From the NCBI GenBank assembly GCA_947630555.1, contig CANRIA010000002.1, positions 1-64,000 of the forward strand: DNA of 64,000 nucleotides. Reading direction: 5' to 3'. A program made the position numbers and the translations under genes. Origin of the DNA: an uncultured Clostridia bacterium. GTDB lineage: Bacteria; Bacillota; Clostridia; Oscillospirales; Ruminococcaceae. Positions 52,546 through 60,426 of the stretch are shown in pieces. Positions within the stretch are counted from its first letter, which is position 1. Each line of letters starts with the position of its first letter. The notes beneath the pieces were generated by a model. That model had not been told where the DNA came from. It saw nothing but the letters and a program-made list of their open reading frames with translations, and searched no databases.

Positions 52546-55005
52546 TTGCTCGCAGCAGAACAACTTGCGGCAGATGTGGCAGTAAGCTGCGCCGCTTATA
52601 GCTTTGATGCACTTTACAGCTACAGTATCCCACGGCAGATGTATGATACGCTGAGAAGCGGCGCCAGGGTGCTTGTGCCTTTCGGCAAGGGAAACGTAAA
52701 GCGCATAGGTTTTGTTGTGAGGATTTACGCGCAAAGCGATGAGGCAGAGCTTAAACCTATATTCAAAGTTCTTGAAGACCAGCCGCTTATAAACGACGAG
52801 CTTATAAAGCTTGTTTTGTGGCTTAAAGAAAATACTTTCTGTACATATTTCGATGCATACAAAGCTATTGTTCCGGCAGGGTTTTCGTATCGCTATACGC
52901 AAAGATATGCGCTTGCGAATATGGCAATTGAATGTGAGCTTACGCCGCAGGAGCAGGAGCTTGTAGATGCTATGAAAAGCGCCGCTGATGCGAAAAACAT
53001 AGACGAGATACTCAATACAGATGATGCCCCCGAAAAGATTAAGATAATAAAAAGTCTTATAGACAAGGGCGTTATTGAGCAGGAGGACGATATAAAACGT
53101 CGTGTTGGCGATGAAACTGTAAAAATGGTTTCGCTGACTGATAGTTTTGTTGAAGACCCTTCGGAATATACCGTTACGCCGAAGCAGAAAAAAGTCGTTG
53201 AATTTTTGCTTGAAAATTCGGCTGCTTCGGTTAAAGAACTGCTTTATGCAACGGGCGTTACGCAGACAATTATAAAAAATCTGGTAAAGAGCGGCATAGC
53301 ATACGAATATGAATATGAATCTTTAAGAAGCGTTGATATGCTCACGGACGGCGAAGAACTTCATACTAAAGATTTGGAACTTAACGACGAGCAGCAGCGC
53401 GCATATAACGGTATCTCGGCGCTGGTAGATGCAGGAAAGCCCTGCGGTGCGCTTTTGTACGGCGTTACAGGCAGCGGAAAAACTTCCGTTTTTATAAAGC
53501 TTATCGAGCATACACTGAGCATAGGCAAAACAGCGCTGGTGCTTATACCCGAAATATCGCTCACGCCGCAGACTGTAGGCAAATTCAGGGCGTATTTCGG
53601 CGATACCGTGGCAGTTATACATTCAAACCTTTCGCTTGGGCAGAGGGTAGACGAATACAAACGGCTTAAAAGCGGCAAGGCAAAAATTGCCGTCGGTACA
53701 AGAAGCGCGGTATTTGCCCCTTTAGAGAATATAGGCATAATTATAATAGACGAGGAGGGCGAGCACAGCTATAAGTCTGAAAGCTCTCCGAGATATCATG
53801 CAAGAGATGTGGCGATTCAGCGCTGCGGACATAACAACGCAGCTTTGCTGCTGGCTTCCGCAACGCCTTCGCTTGAAACATATTATTATGCAAAAACAGG
53901 CAGATTTCATTATTTTGAACTGAAGAAAAGGTTTTCGGGTGCGCTGCTGCCTGAGGTGGCAGTTGTTGACATGGAAACCGAGCGTGAAATGGGCTGCGAG
54001 GGTGTTCTGAGCGGAGCGCTTATAGATGAGATAACCAAAACTTTGGAAAGAAAAGAACAGGCGATACTGCTGATAAACAGGCGCGGTTACAGCCCACATT
54101 TTACCTGCCGCGAGTGCAGAACAGTGGTTCAGTGCCCACATTGCAGCATACCGCTTACATACCACAAGGCAAACGGCAGACTTATGTGCCACTACTGCGG
54201 ATATTCAAGCTCTGCTAATATTACCTGCCAGTGCGGCTGCAAAGACTTTTCAATGGGCGGCAGCGGCACGCAGAGAATTGAAGATGTGCTGTCAGAGCAG
54301 TTTCCGAACGCTAAAATTCTGCGAATGGATGCCGATACTACTTCATCTCGGTTTGCGTATGAGAAGAATTTTCAGGCGTTTGCAAATGGCGAGTATGACA
54401 TAATGCTCGGCACGCAGATGATAGCCAAGGGCATTGATTTTCCGACTGTAACGCTTGTGGGCGTGCTTTCAATAGATAACCTGCTTTATATGGGCGATTT
54501 CAAAAGCTCTGAAAGAACATTTTCGCTGATAACACAGGTTGTCGGCAGGGGCGGCAGAGGTGAAAAGCGCGGCAGAGCGTTTTTGCAAACATCAAGCCCC
54601 GACCATTACGTTATAGAGCTTGCTGCAAAGCAGGATTACAAGGGATTTTTCGAGCAGGAGATAAGTTTCAGAAAAACGCAGATATATCCGCCGTTTTGTG
54701 ACCTGTGCATAATAGGTCTGAGCGGCGTTGCAGATGATAAAGTAAGGGCGGCTGCAAAGCATTTTTCGTCCCTTCTTACTAAGAATAAAAGTGAGTGCGA
54801 ATCAAAACTTCCGCTGTATGTGTTGGGCCCTTCGCAGTATTCGGTGGGCAAGGTAAACAACCGATACAGATACAGACTTATACTTAAATGCAAGAACAAC
54901 CGCGCTACAAGAAAGATAATTTCCGATTCGCTGTCAGATTTTCTGAAAGAGCGCGAATATTCAGACATACGCATTTTTGCCGATATGAACGGTGATATAA
55001 TATAA
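52546..55005 (+). CDS. priA: Primosomal protein N' (replication restart helicase PriA)
   Basis: 3'-5' helicase that restarts stalled replication forks. It is 819 residues, somewhat long. Order: N-terminal DNA-binding domain, a spacer (about 125-240) with a winged-helix-like part, Walker A GVTGSGKTSVF near residue 306, motif II IIDEEGEHSYKSE near 402, SATPSLETY, zinc-binding Cys pairs (CRECRTVVQCPHC, CHYCG, CQCGC) and motif VVGRGGRGEKRGRAF. Motif II reads DEEG rather than the usual DEEH. The TTG start follows AAGAGGAGA. Confidence 0.94.
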   Translation: MLAAEQLAADVAVSCAAYSFDALYSYSIPRQMYDTLRSGARVLVPFGKGNVKRIGFVVRIYAQSDEAELKPIFKVLEDQPLINDELIKLVLWLKENTFCTYFDAYKAIVPAGFSYRYTQRYALANMAIECELTPQEQELVDAMKSAADAKNIDEILNTDDAPEKIKIIKSLIDKGVIEQEDDIKRRVGDETVKMVSLTDSFVEDPSEYTVTPKQKKVVEFLLENSAASVKELLYATGVTQTIIKNLVKSGIAYEYEYESLRSVDMLTDGEELHTKDLELNDEQQRAYNGISALVDAGKPCGALLYGVTGSGKTSVFIKLIEHTLSIGKTALVLIPEISLTPQTVGKFRAYFGDTVAVIHSNLSLGQRVDEYKRLKSGKAKIAVGTRSAVFAPLENIGIIIIDEEGEHSYKSESSPRYHARDVAIQRCGHNNAALLLASATPSLETYYYAKTGRFHYFELKKRFSGALLPEVAVVDMETEREMGCEGVLSGALIDEITKTLERKEQAILLINRRGYSPHFTCRECRTVVQCPHCSIPLTYHKANGRLMCHYCGYSSSANITCQCGCKDFSMGGSGTQRIEDVLSEQFPNAKILRMDADTTSSRFAYEKNFQAFANGEYDIMLGTQMIAKGIDFPTVTLVGVLSIDNLLYMGDFKSSERTFSLITQVVGRGGRGEKRGRAFLQTSSPDHYVIELAAKQDYKGFFEQEISFRKTQIYPPFCDLCIIGLSGVADDKVRAAAKHFSSLLTKNKSECESKLPLYVLGPSQYSVGKVNNRYRYRLILKCKNNRATRKIISDSLSDFLKEREYSDIRIFADMNGDII

Positions 55006-55021
55006 AACAAAGGGTGTTAAT

Positions 55022-55474
55022 ATGGCTAAGAGGATAATATTCAATAAATCAGAACCTATACTTCACAAGGTGTGCAAACCCGTTGAGGCGTTTGACGAAA
55101 AACTAGCAAAACTTCTTGACGATATGCACGAAACGCTTACTGCCGCCGAGGGTGTGGGTCTTGCAGCTCCGCAGGTGGGTTTTCTCAAAAGAATTTGCGT
55201 TATCGATGCAGGCGAGGGCTATTACGAGCTTATAAATCCCGAAATACTGGAATATTCGGGCTCGCAGAGAGATGTTGAGGGCTGCCTTTCATGCCCTAAT
55301 GAGTGGGGCTATGTAACAAGACCTATGAACGTTAAATTCAAAGCGCAGGACAGAAACGGCATATGGTATGAAAAAGAAGTTGAGGGTCTTTTTGCAAGAG
55401 CCGTCTGCCATGAGCTGGATCATCTTGAGGGCAGACTGTTTGTTGACCTTATTGAAGAATACGTTGAAAGATAA
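55022..55474 (+). CDS. def: Peptide deformylase
   Basis: Metal-dependent removal of the N-formyl group from new proteins. It is 150 residues. The three motifs are GVGLAAPQVG near residue 43, EGCLSCPNEWG near 90 (usual CLSVP replaced by CLSCP), and the metal site HELDHLEG near 132. It is 16 bases after priA and before fmt, the usual pairing. Confidence 0.96.
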   Translation: MAKRIIFNKSEPILHKVCKPVEAFDEKLAKLLDDMHETLTAAEGVGLAAPQVGFLKRICVIDAGEGYYELINPEILEYSGSQRDVEGCLSCPNEWGYVTRPMNVKFKAQDRNGIWYEKEVEGLFARAVCHELDHLEGRLFVDLIEEYVER

Positions 55475-55509
55475 CTGCATACAATAACTTCAAAGACGGA
55501 GATCATTTT

Positions 55510-56442
55510 ATGAAGATCGTTTTTATGGGAACGCCTGATTTTGCTGTTCCTACGCTTCAGGCGCTTTATAACAGTGAGCATGAGGTGTGCGCGGTGTTTA
55601 CGCAGCCTGATAAACCCACAGGCAGAGGTTACAAAATGAAAGCATCACCTGTAAAGGAACTGGCTTTACAGCACGGCACGCCCGTTCATCAGCCTGAAAG
55701 TTTAAAAAAAGCCCCCGATATTGCCGTGGAAATATTAAGTAAATATCGGCCTGATTTAATAATAGTGGCTGCATATGGAAAAATACTGCCGAAAGAAGTG
55801 CTTGATTTTCCTAAGTTTGGCTGTATAAACGTTCACGGCTCGCTGCTGCCTAAATACAGAGGCGCTGCACCGATACAGAGAAGCGTTCTCAACGGCGACA
55901 TGGTAACGGGCATTACTGTTATGCAAATGGGCGAGGGCCTTGATACTGGCGATATTCTGCTGCAAAGTGAGACTGATATAGGCATAAACGAAACTTCTGC
56001 GGAACTTTTTGAAAGGCTTTCGCAAATGGGCGCGCAGCTTATAGTTGATGCGCTGAGCAGGCTTACAGAGCTTACCCCTATACCGCAAAACGATGAGTTT
56101 TCAAGCTATGCGCCGATGCTGAGCAAGGATATGTGCGAGATAGATTTTACAAAAGATGCTTACTCGGTAAACAAGCACATCTGCGGTCTTTCAGACTGGC
56201 CGTGCGCCGTTACAAGCGTTAGAGGCAAGCGCATAAAGGTCTATAAAAGCGAGCTTATAAGCGAGGACGAGGTACTTGGCGCGCCGGGGCAGCTTATAAA
56301 TGCCGAAAAATTCATAGTAGCCTGCGGTAAAGGCAGCGTAAGATTCGTTGTTGTGCAGGCAGAGGGCGCTAAGAGAATGTCGTCGGAAGATTTTGTAAGA
56401 GGCAGACACCTGACCGACGGCGAGATGATAGGCAATTTGTAA
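55510..56442 (+). CDS. fmt: Methionyl-tRNA formyltransferase
   Basis: Formylates initiator tRNA with 10-formyl-THF. It is 310 residues. Motifs: KIVFMGTPDFAVPTLQ at the N-terminus, HGSLLPKYRGAAPIQRSVL with the catalytic region, and GLDTGDILLQ; the C-terminal OB-like domain completes it. A CGGAGATC site precedes the ATG. It forms a functional pair with the preceding def. Confidence 0.96.
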   Translation: MKIVFMGTPDFAVPTLQALYNSEHEVCAVFTQPDKPTGRGYKMKASPVKELALQHGTPVHQPESLKKAPDIAVEILSKYRPDLIIVAAYGKILPKEVLDFPKFGCINVHGSLLPKYRGAAPIQRSVLNGDMVTGITVMQMGEGLDTGDILLQSETDIGINETSAELFERLSQMGAQLIVDALSRLTELTPIPQNDEFSSYAPMLSKDMCEIDFTKDAYSVNKHICGLSDWPCAVTSVRGKRIKVYKSELISEDEVLGAPGQLINAEKFIVACGKGSVRFVVVQAEGAKRMSSEDFVRGRHLTDGEMIGNL

Positions 56443-56482
56443 CTTTTTATTGAATTTTGTACTTTTTGAAAGGAAGATAGAA

Positions 56483-57217
56483 ATGCCGTTCGTATATTGG
56501 TATGACTGGACTATACTGCTGATGATACCTGCCATACTGTTTGCACTGTATGCGCAGAGCAAGGTAAATTCATCGTACAAAAAGTATTCAACATACTACA
56601 GCCGCAAAGGGTATACGGCAGCGCAGGTAGCAAGAATGATACTTGACAGCAACGGACTCAATAATGTAAACATCGAGAGGATACCGGGTCAGCTGACGGA
56701 TAATTTCAACCCTACAGATAACACTGTTCACCTTTCTGATTCGGTGTTTGACAGTACCTCAGTCGCGGCTATAGGCGTTGCGGCGCATGAGTGCGGTCAC
56801 GCGGTGCAGCATTCAGAAGGCTATGTGCCGATAAAGATCCGCTCGGCAATAATACCGATAACGAATTTCGGAGCAAGATTTTCGACCTTGTTTATAATGA
56901 TAGGTCTTGTAATTGCAGGATTTTCGTATAATTCAAACAATGAAACAGGCATAAGAATTGCATTTTTCGGTGTGGCGCTGTATGCACTGGTAGCTGTTTT
57001 CCAGTTTGTTACTCTGCCTGTTGAGTTCAATGCAAGTTCACGCGCGCTAAAAACGCTTGAAAGCTATGATATACTACAGCCCGATGAGCTTGTAGGCGCA
57101 AGAAAAGTGCTTTCGGCTGCCGCGCTTACCTATGTTGCGGCGCTGGCTTCCACACTGATGACACTTCTGAGACTGTTTATTATAGTTGCCGGCAGAAGCA
57201 ACAACCGCCGAAGATAG
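56483..57217 (+). CDS. Membrane zinc metallopeptidase (YugP-like)
   Basis: A 244-residue membrane protein. TM1 lies at about 8-25. A soluble domain follows with GYTAAQVARMILDSNGL, the zinc motif AAHECGHAVQH near residues 105-115, and more TMs at about 130-155, 165-185 and the C-terminus. This matches the YugP-type neutral zinc metallopeptidases, whose substrates are not known. The ATG at 56483 follows GAAAGGAAG. It sits between fmt and rsmB and ends 1 base before rsmB, as in many Clostridia. Confidence 0.92.
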   Translation: MPFVYWYDWTILLMIPAILFALYAQSKVNSSYKKYSTYYSRKGYTAAQVARMILDSNGLNNVNIERIPGQLTDNFNPTDNTVHLSDSVFDSTSVAAIGVAAHECGHAVQHSEGYVPIKIRSAIIPITNFGARFSTLFIMIGLVIAGFSYNSNNETGIRIAFFGVALYALVAVFQFVTLPVEFNASSRALKTLESYDILQPDELVGARKVLSAAALTYVAALASTLMTLLRLFIIVAGRSNNRRR

Positions 57218-57218
57218 T

Positions 57219-58532
57219 ATGGCAGACCCGAGAGAAACAGCGTATCACTTGCTTTATAATTGCAGACACAGCGGCGCGTATTCAAATATTGCGTTTGACA
57301 GCTATATAAGCAAGGGTGCGCTTTCAGATGAAGAAAAACGCTTTGCGGCGGCTTTGGCATACGGAACTCTGGAAAGGCTCGTAACGCTTGACAGGATAAT
57401 TGCAGAGCGTTCAAAAATACCCGTGGACAAGCTTTCAAACGAGGCTGTGTGTGTGCTGCAAATGGGGCTGTATCAGCTTTTGTATATGAAGTCGGTACCG
57501 CCAAGCGCAACTGTGAACGAGTCTGTAAGGCTTGTAAAACATATGATGAAAAATCCGTCGGCGGCAGGCTTTGTAAACGGCGTTCTGAGAAGCTTTTTAA
57601 GAGACGGTATGCCGCTGCCCGTACCGAAAGGCAAAGAGGACGAGCTTTCGCTGAAATTTTCGTGCCCACAGTGGCTCGTACATAAATGGCTGAAAGAATA
57701 CGGCGAAAAAACGGCTCTTTCACTTTTGGAGAGCTCTGTAGGCAAGCCGCCTGTAACGCTGAGAGCGAATACTTTGAAGTGCTCTGCTCAGCAGCTTGTT
57801 GATGCGCTTTTGCAGGACGGTTATAAAGCCGCCGTGAATGATAAGATACCCGACTGTGTGCAGCTTTTAAGCGGCGGAGATATTGAAAATACGCTTGCCT
57901 TTAAAAATGGGCTGTTCCATGTTCAGGATATATCTTCGCAGATATGCTGTATGGCGCTTGACCCAAAAGAGGGCGACATCGTGATAGATGTTTGCTCCGC
58001 GCCGGGCGGCAAGGCTTTTACCTGTGCCCAGCTTATGAAAGACAGCGGCAGTTTGATAGCCCTGGATCTTCACGATAAAAGAGTTTCACTTATAAAAAGC
58101 GGCGCTGAAAGGCTGGGTATAAAGTGCATTACAGCGGCGGTCAATGATGCGCGAAAGGTTAGTGTTTCTTTGCCAAAGGCTGATAAAGTGCTTTGCGATG
58201 TTGTGTGCTCCGGGCTTGGGGTAATAAGGCGCAAGCCGGAGATAAAGTATAAAGATCCCGAAGAGCTTAAAAGGCTGCCTGAAATACAGTCAGAGATACT
58301 TAAATCTTCGGCGCAGTATGTAAAATACGGCGGCGTGCTTGTGTATTCTACCTGCACTGTTTCAAAGGCTGAAAATGAGCAGGTGGTTGAAAAGTTTTTG
58401 CAGGAAAACAAAGGTTTTATGCCTGTTAATGTTTGTGATGACATGGGGCTTAAAGAGCCGTTTGTGACTATGACCCCCGAAATGTTCGGCGGCGACGGTT
58501 TCTTTATCGCTAAACTTAAAAAAGACGGTTGA
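57219..58532 (+). CDS. rsmB: 16S rRNA (cytosine 967) methyltransferase
   Basis: SAM-dependent m5C967 methylation of 16S rRNA. It is 437 residues. The NusB-like RNA-binding domain lies at about 1-140 (ALAYGTLERLVTLDRII, VLQMGLYQLLYM). The Rossmann methyltransferase follows with VDVCSAPGGKAFT (SAM), CDVVCSGLGVIRRKPEI (Cys) and VYSTCTVSKAENE (catalytic Cys). The ATG at 57219 is chosen because it is 1 base after the peptidase stop; an in-frame codon at 57186 overlaps it. Confidence 0.94.
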   Translation: MADPRETAYHLLYNCRHSGAYSNIAFDSYISKGALSDEEKRFAAALAYGTLERLVTLDRIIAERSKIPVDKLSNEAVCVLQMGLYQLLYMKSVPPSATVNESVRLVKHMMKNPSAAGFVNGVLRSFLRDGMPLPVPKGKEDELSLKFSCPQWLVHKWLKEYGEKTALSLLESSVGKPPVTLRANTLKCSAQQLVDALLQDGYKAAVNDKIPDCVQLLSGGDIENTLAFKNGLFHVQDISSQICCMALDPKEGDIVIDVCSAPGGKAFTCAQLMKDSGSLIALDLHDKRVSLIKSGAERLGIKCITAAVNDARKVSVSLPKADKVLCDVVCSGLGVIRRKPEIKYKDPEELKRLPEIQSEILKSSAQYVKYGGVLVYSTCTVSKAENEQVVEKFLQENKGFMPVNVCDDMGLKEPFVTMTPEMFGGDGFFIAKLKKDG

Positions 58533-58548
58533 CATAAAGAGGTGTGCT

Positions 58549-59598
58549 ATGCGGCAGACTATTCAGATAAACGGAAAAACTGATATTCTCAGCATGACTT
58601 TGCCTGAGCTTGAAGAAGCGATTGAAAGCATGGGCGAGAAGAAATTCAGGGCAAGACAGATATATGAGTGGCTGCACGTTAAGCAAGTGGTTGATTTTTC
58701 CTCTATGACCAATCTTTCTGCACAGTTAAGAGCACGACTTAACGAAATTTTTTGTGTAAATTCACTATTTATTGCTAAAAGGCTTGCCTCTTGTACCGAT
58801 AATACGTTAAAATATCTATATAGGCTTTATGACGGCGAGCACGTTGAGTCTGTACTTATGGAATATGAGCACGGAAATACCTTGTGTATATCAACACAAG
58901 TGGGGTGCAAAATGGGGTGCAGCTTTTGTGCATCAACAAAGGCAGGCTTTTGCAGAGACCTTTTGCCGTCTGAAATGCTTATGCAGATATATACTGCTCG
59001 GCGCGACAGCGGAAGGAAAATCTCGGGCGTGGTGCTTATGGGCATAGGCGAGCCGCTTGATAATTACGATAATGTGGTAAGGTTTTTTGAGCTTATTTCT
59101 TCGCCTGTGGGAATGAATATAAGCCTGCGGCACGTTTCGCTCTCAACCTGTGGGCTTGTGCCGAAGATATATGAGCTTGCCAAACTTAAACTTGGCATTA
59201 CTCTTTCGGTATCGCTCCATTCGGCAGATAACGAGTCAAGAAGCAGTATAATGCCTGTAAATAATAAATATGATATATATGAGCTTGTCACCGCCTGCCG
59301 CGATTACTTTAAAGCCACAGGCAGACGTGTAAGTTTTGAGTATGCGGTGATAGAGGGCGTGAACGACAGCTATGAAGATGCAAAAAAGCTGGCGGCACTT
59401 TTAGACGGCATGATGTGCCATGTAAATCTTATTCCCGTAAATAGAATAGATGAGAGGGATTACAGGTCGTCAAGGCGGTCAACAATGAGGTTTAAGGAAA
59501 CACTTGAAAAGTTTAAAATGAACGTTACTGTAAGGCGTACCTTGGGCGCGGATATAAACGCAGCCTGCGGTCAGCTGAGAAGACAGTATGGTATATAG
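58549..59598 (+). CDS. rlmN: 23S rRNA/tRNA adenine C2-methyltransferase (RlmN)
   Basis: Radical SAM enzyme that methylates A2503 of 23S rRNA at C2. It is 349 residues. The cluster motif CKMGCSFCAST (CxxxCxxC) lies near residue 120, then VLMGIGEPLDNYDNVVRF and the SAM-binding region. The second catalytic Cys is in AACGQLRRQYG at the C-terminus. A GAGGTG site precedes the ATG. It is followed by the PP2C-kinase pair, as in Bacillus. Confidence 0.95.
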   Translation: MRQTIQINGKTDILSMTLPELEEAIESMGEKKFRARQIYEWLHVKQVVDFSSMTNLSAQLRARLNEIFCVNSLFIAKRLASCTDNTLKYLYRLYDGEHVESVLMEYEHGNTLCISTQVGCKMGCSFCASTKAGFCRDLLPSEMLMQIYTARRDSGRKISGVVLMGIGEPLDNYDNVVRFFELISSPVGMNISLRHVSLSTCGLVPKIYELAKLKLGITLSVSLHSADNESRSSIMPVNNKYDIYELVTACRDYFKATGRRVSFEYAVIEGVNDSYEDAKKLAALLDGMMCHVNLIPVNRIDERDYRSSRRSTMRFKETLEKFKMNVTVRRTLGADINAACGQLRRQYGI

Positions 59599-59649
59599 TA
59601 AATTAAAAGGCGGCATTGTTCGCTTTCTGACATAAAGAGGTGACATATT

Positions 59650-60399
59650 TTGTTTGTTTGTGCGGCAAGTGATATCGGTATGAAACGCAAAGAAAACCAG
59701 GACAGCTTTTTGTTCAGTTCGTTTGACGACGGTGCAGTGTGCGCTGTGGTGTGCGACGGCATGGGCGGTGCAGGCTTTGGAAGTTTGGCAAGCAGTATTG
59801 CAGTAAATGCTGTTCATGACAGGATAAAGCAAAACTACCGCAGCACGTTCAGTCCGATGAGCATGAAAAATCTGCTTGTTACGGCGGTATCTGCGGCAAA
59901 TACGCTGATATTCAAAAAAGCTGCCGAAGAGCAGGAGAAAAAAGGCATGGGCACAACCTGTGTTGCGGCTATAGTGAAAGACGATATTGCATATATCGCA
60001 AGTGTCGGCGATTCAAGAGCGTATCATCTTTCTTCGGGCGGCATTAAGCAGGTTACCGTTGACCATACCTATGTTGAAATGCTTTACGAGCAGGGCAAAA
60101 TAAATAAAGAAGAGATATCCACACACGATATGCGGCACTATATAACAAAAGCCGTTGGTGTTGAAAAAGAAGTTGAGGTGGATTTCTTCGAGATAGATAT
60201 TTCGCGCGGGGACGAGATAATTTTGTGCAGCGACGGTCTTTCAAACTATTGCAGTGACGAAATGCTGTATGAAGCTATACACGCGAGGGCAAAGAACAAA
60301 GAGAAAGGCGATAAAGTTGTCGCCGGGCTTATTGACTATGTTAATTCTCAGGGTGGCAGGGATAATATAACCCTAGCCATGATATGTAATTACGACTGA
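59650..60399 (+). CDS. PP2C-type Ser/Thr protein phosphatase (PrpC/Stp)
   Basis: Removes phosphate from targets of the partner PASTA kinase. It is 249 residues of the PPM fold. Metal-binding motifs: SDIGMKRKENQDSF, VVCDGMGGAGFGSLAS, SVGDSRAYHL, LCSDGLSNYC and GGRDNITLAM. The TTG start at 59650 is chosen because GAGGTGA (59637-59643) lies 6 bases before it. The kinase gene follows 27 bases later. Confidence 0.93.
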   Translation: MFVCAASDIGMKRKENQDSFLFSSFDDGAVCAVVCDGMGGAGFGSLASSIAVNAVHDRIKQNYRSTFSPMSMKNLLVTAVSAANTLIFKKAAEEQEKKGMGTTCVAAIVKDDIAYIASVGDSRAYHLSSGGIKQVTVDHTYVEMLYEQGKINKEEISTHDMRHYITKAVGVEKEVEVDFFEIDISRGDEIILCSDGLSNYCSDEMLYEAIHARAKNKEKGDKVVAGLIDYVNSQGGRDNITLAMICNYD

Positions 60400-60426
60400 T
60401 ATAACTAATATATAGGAGTGAAATCA

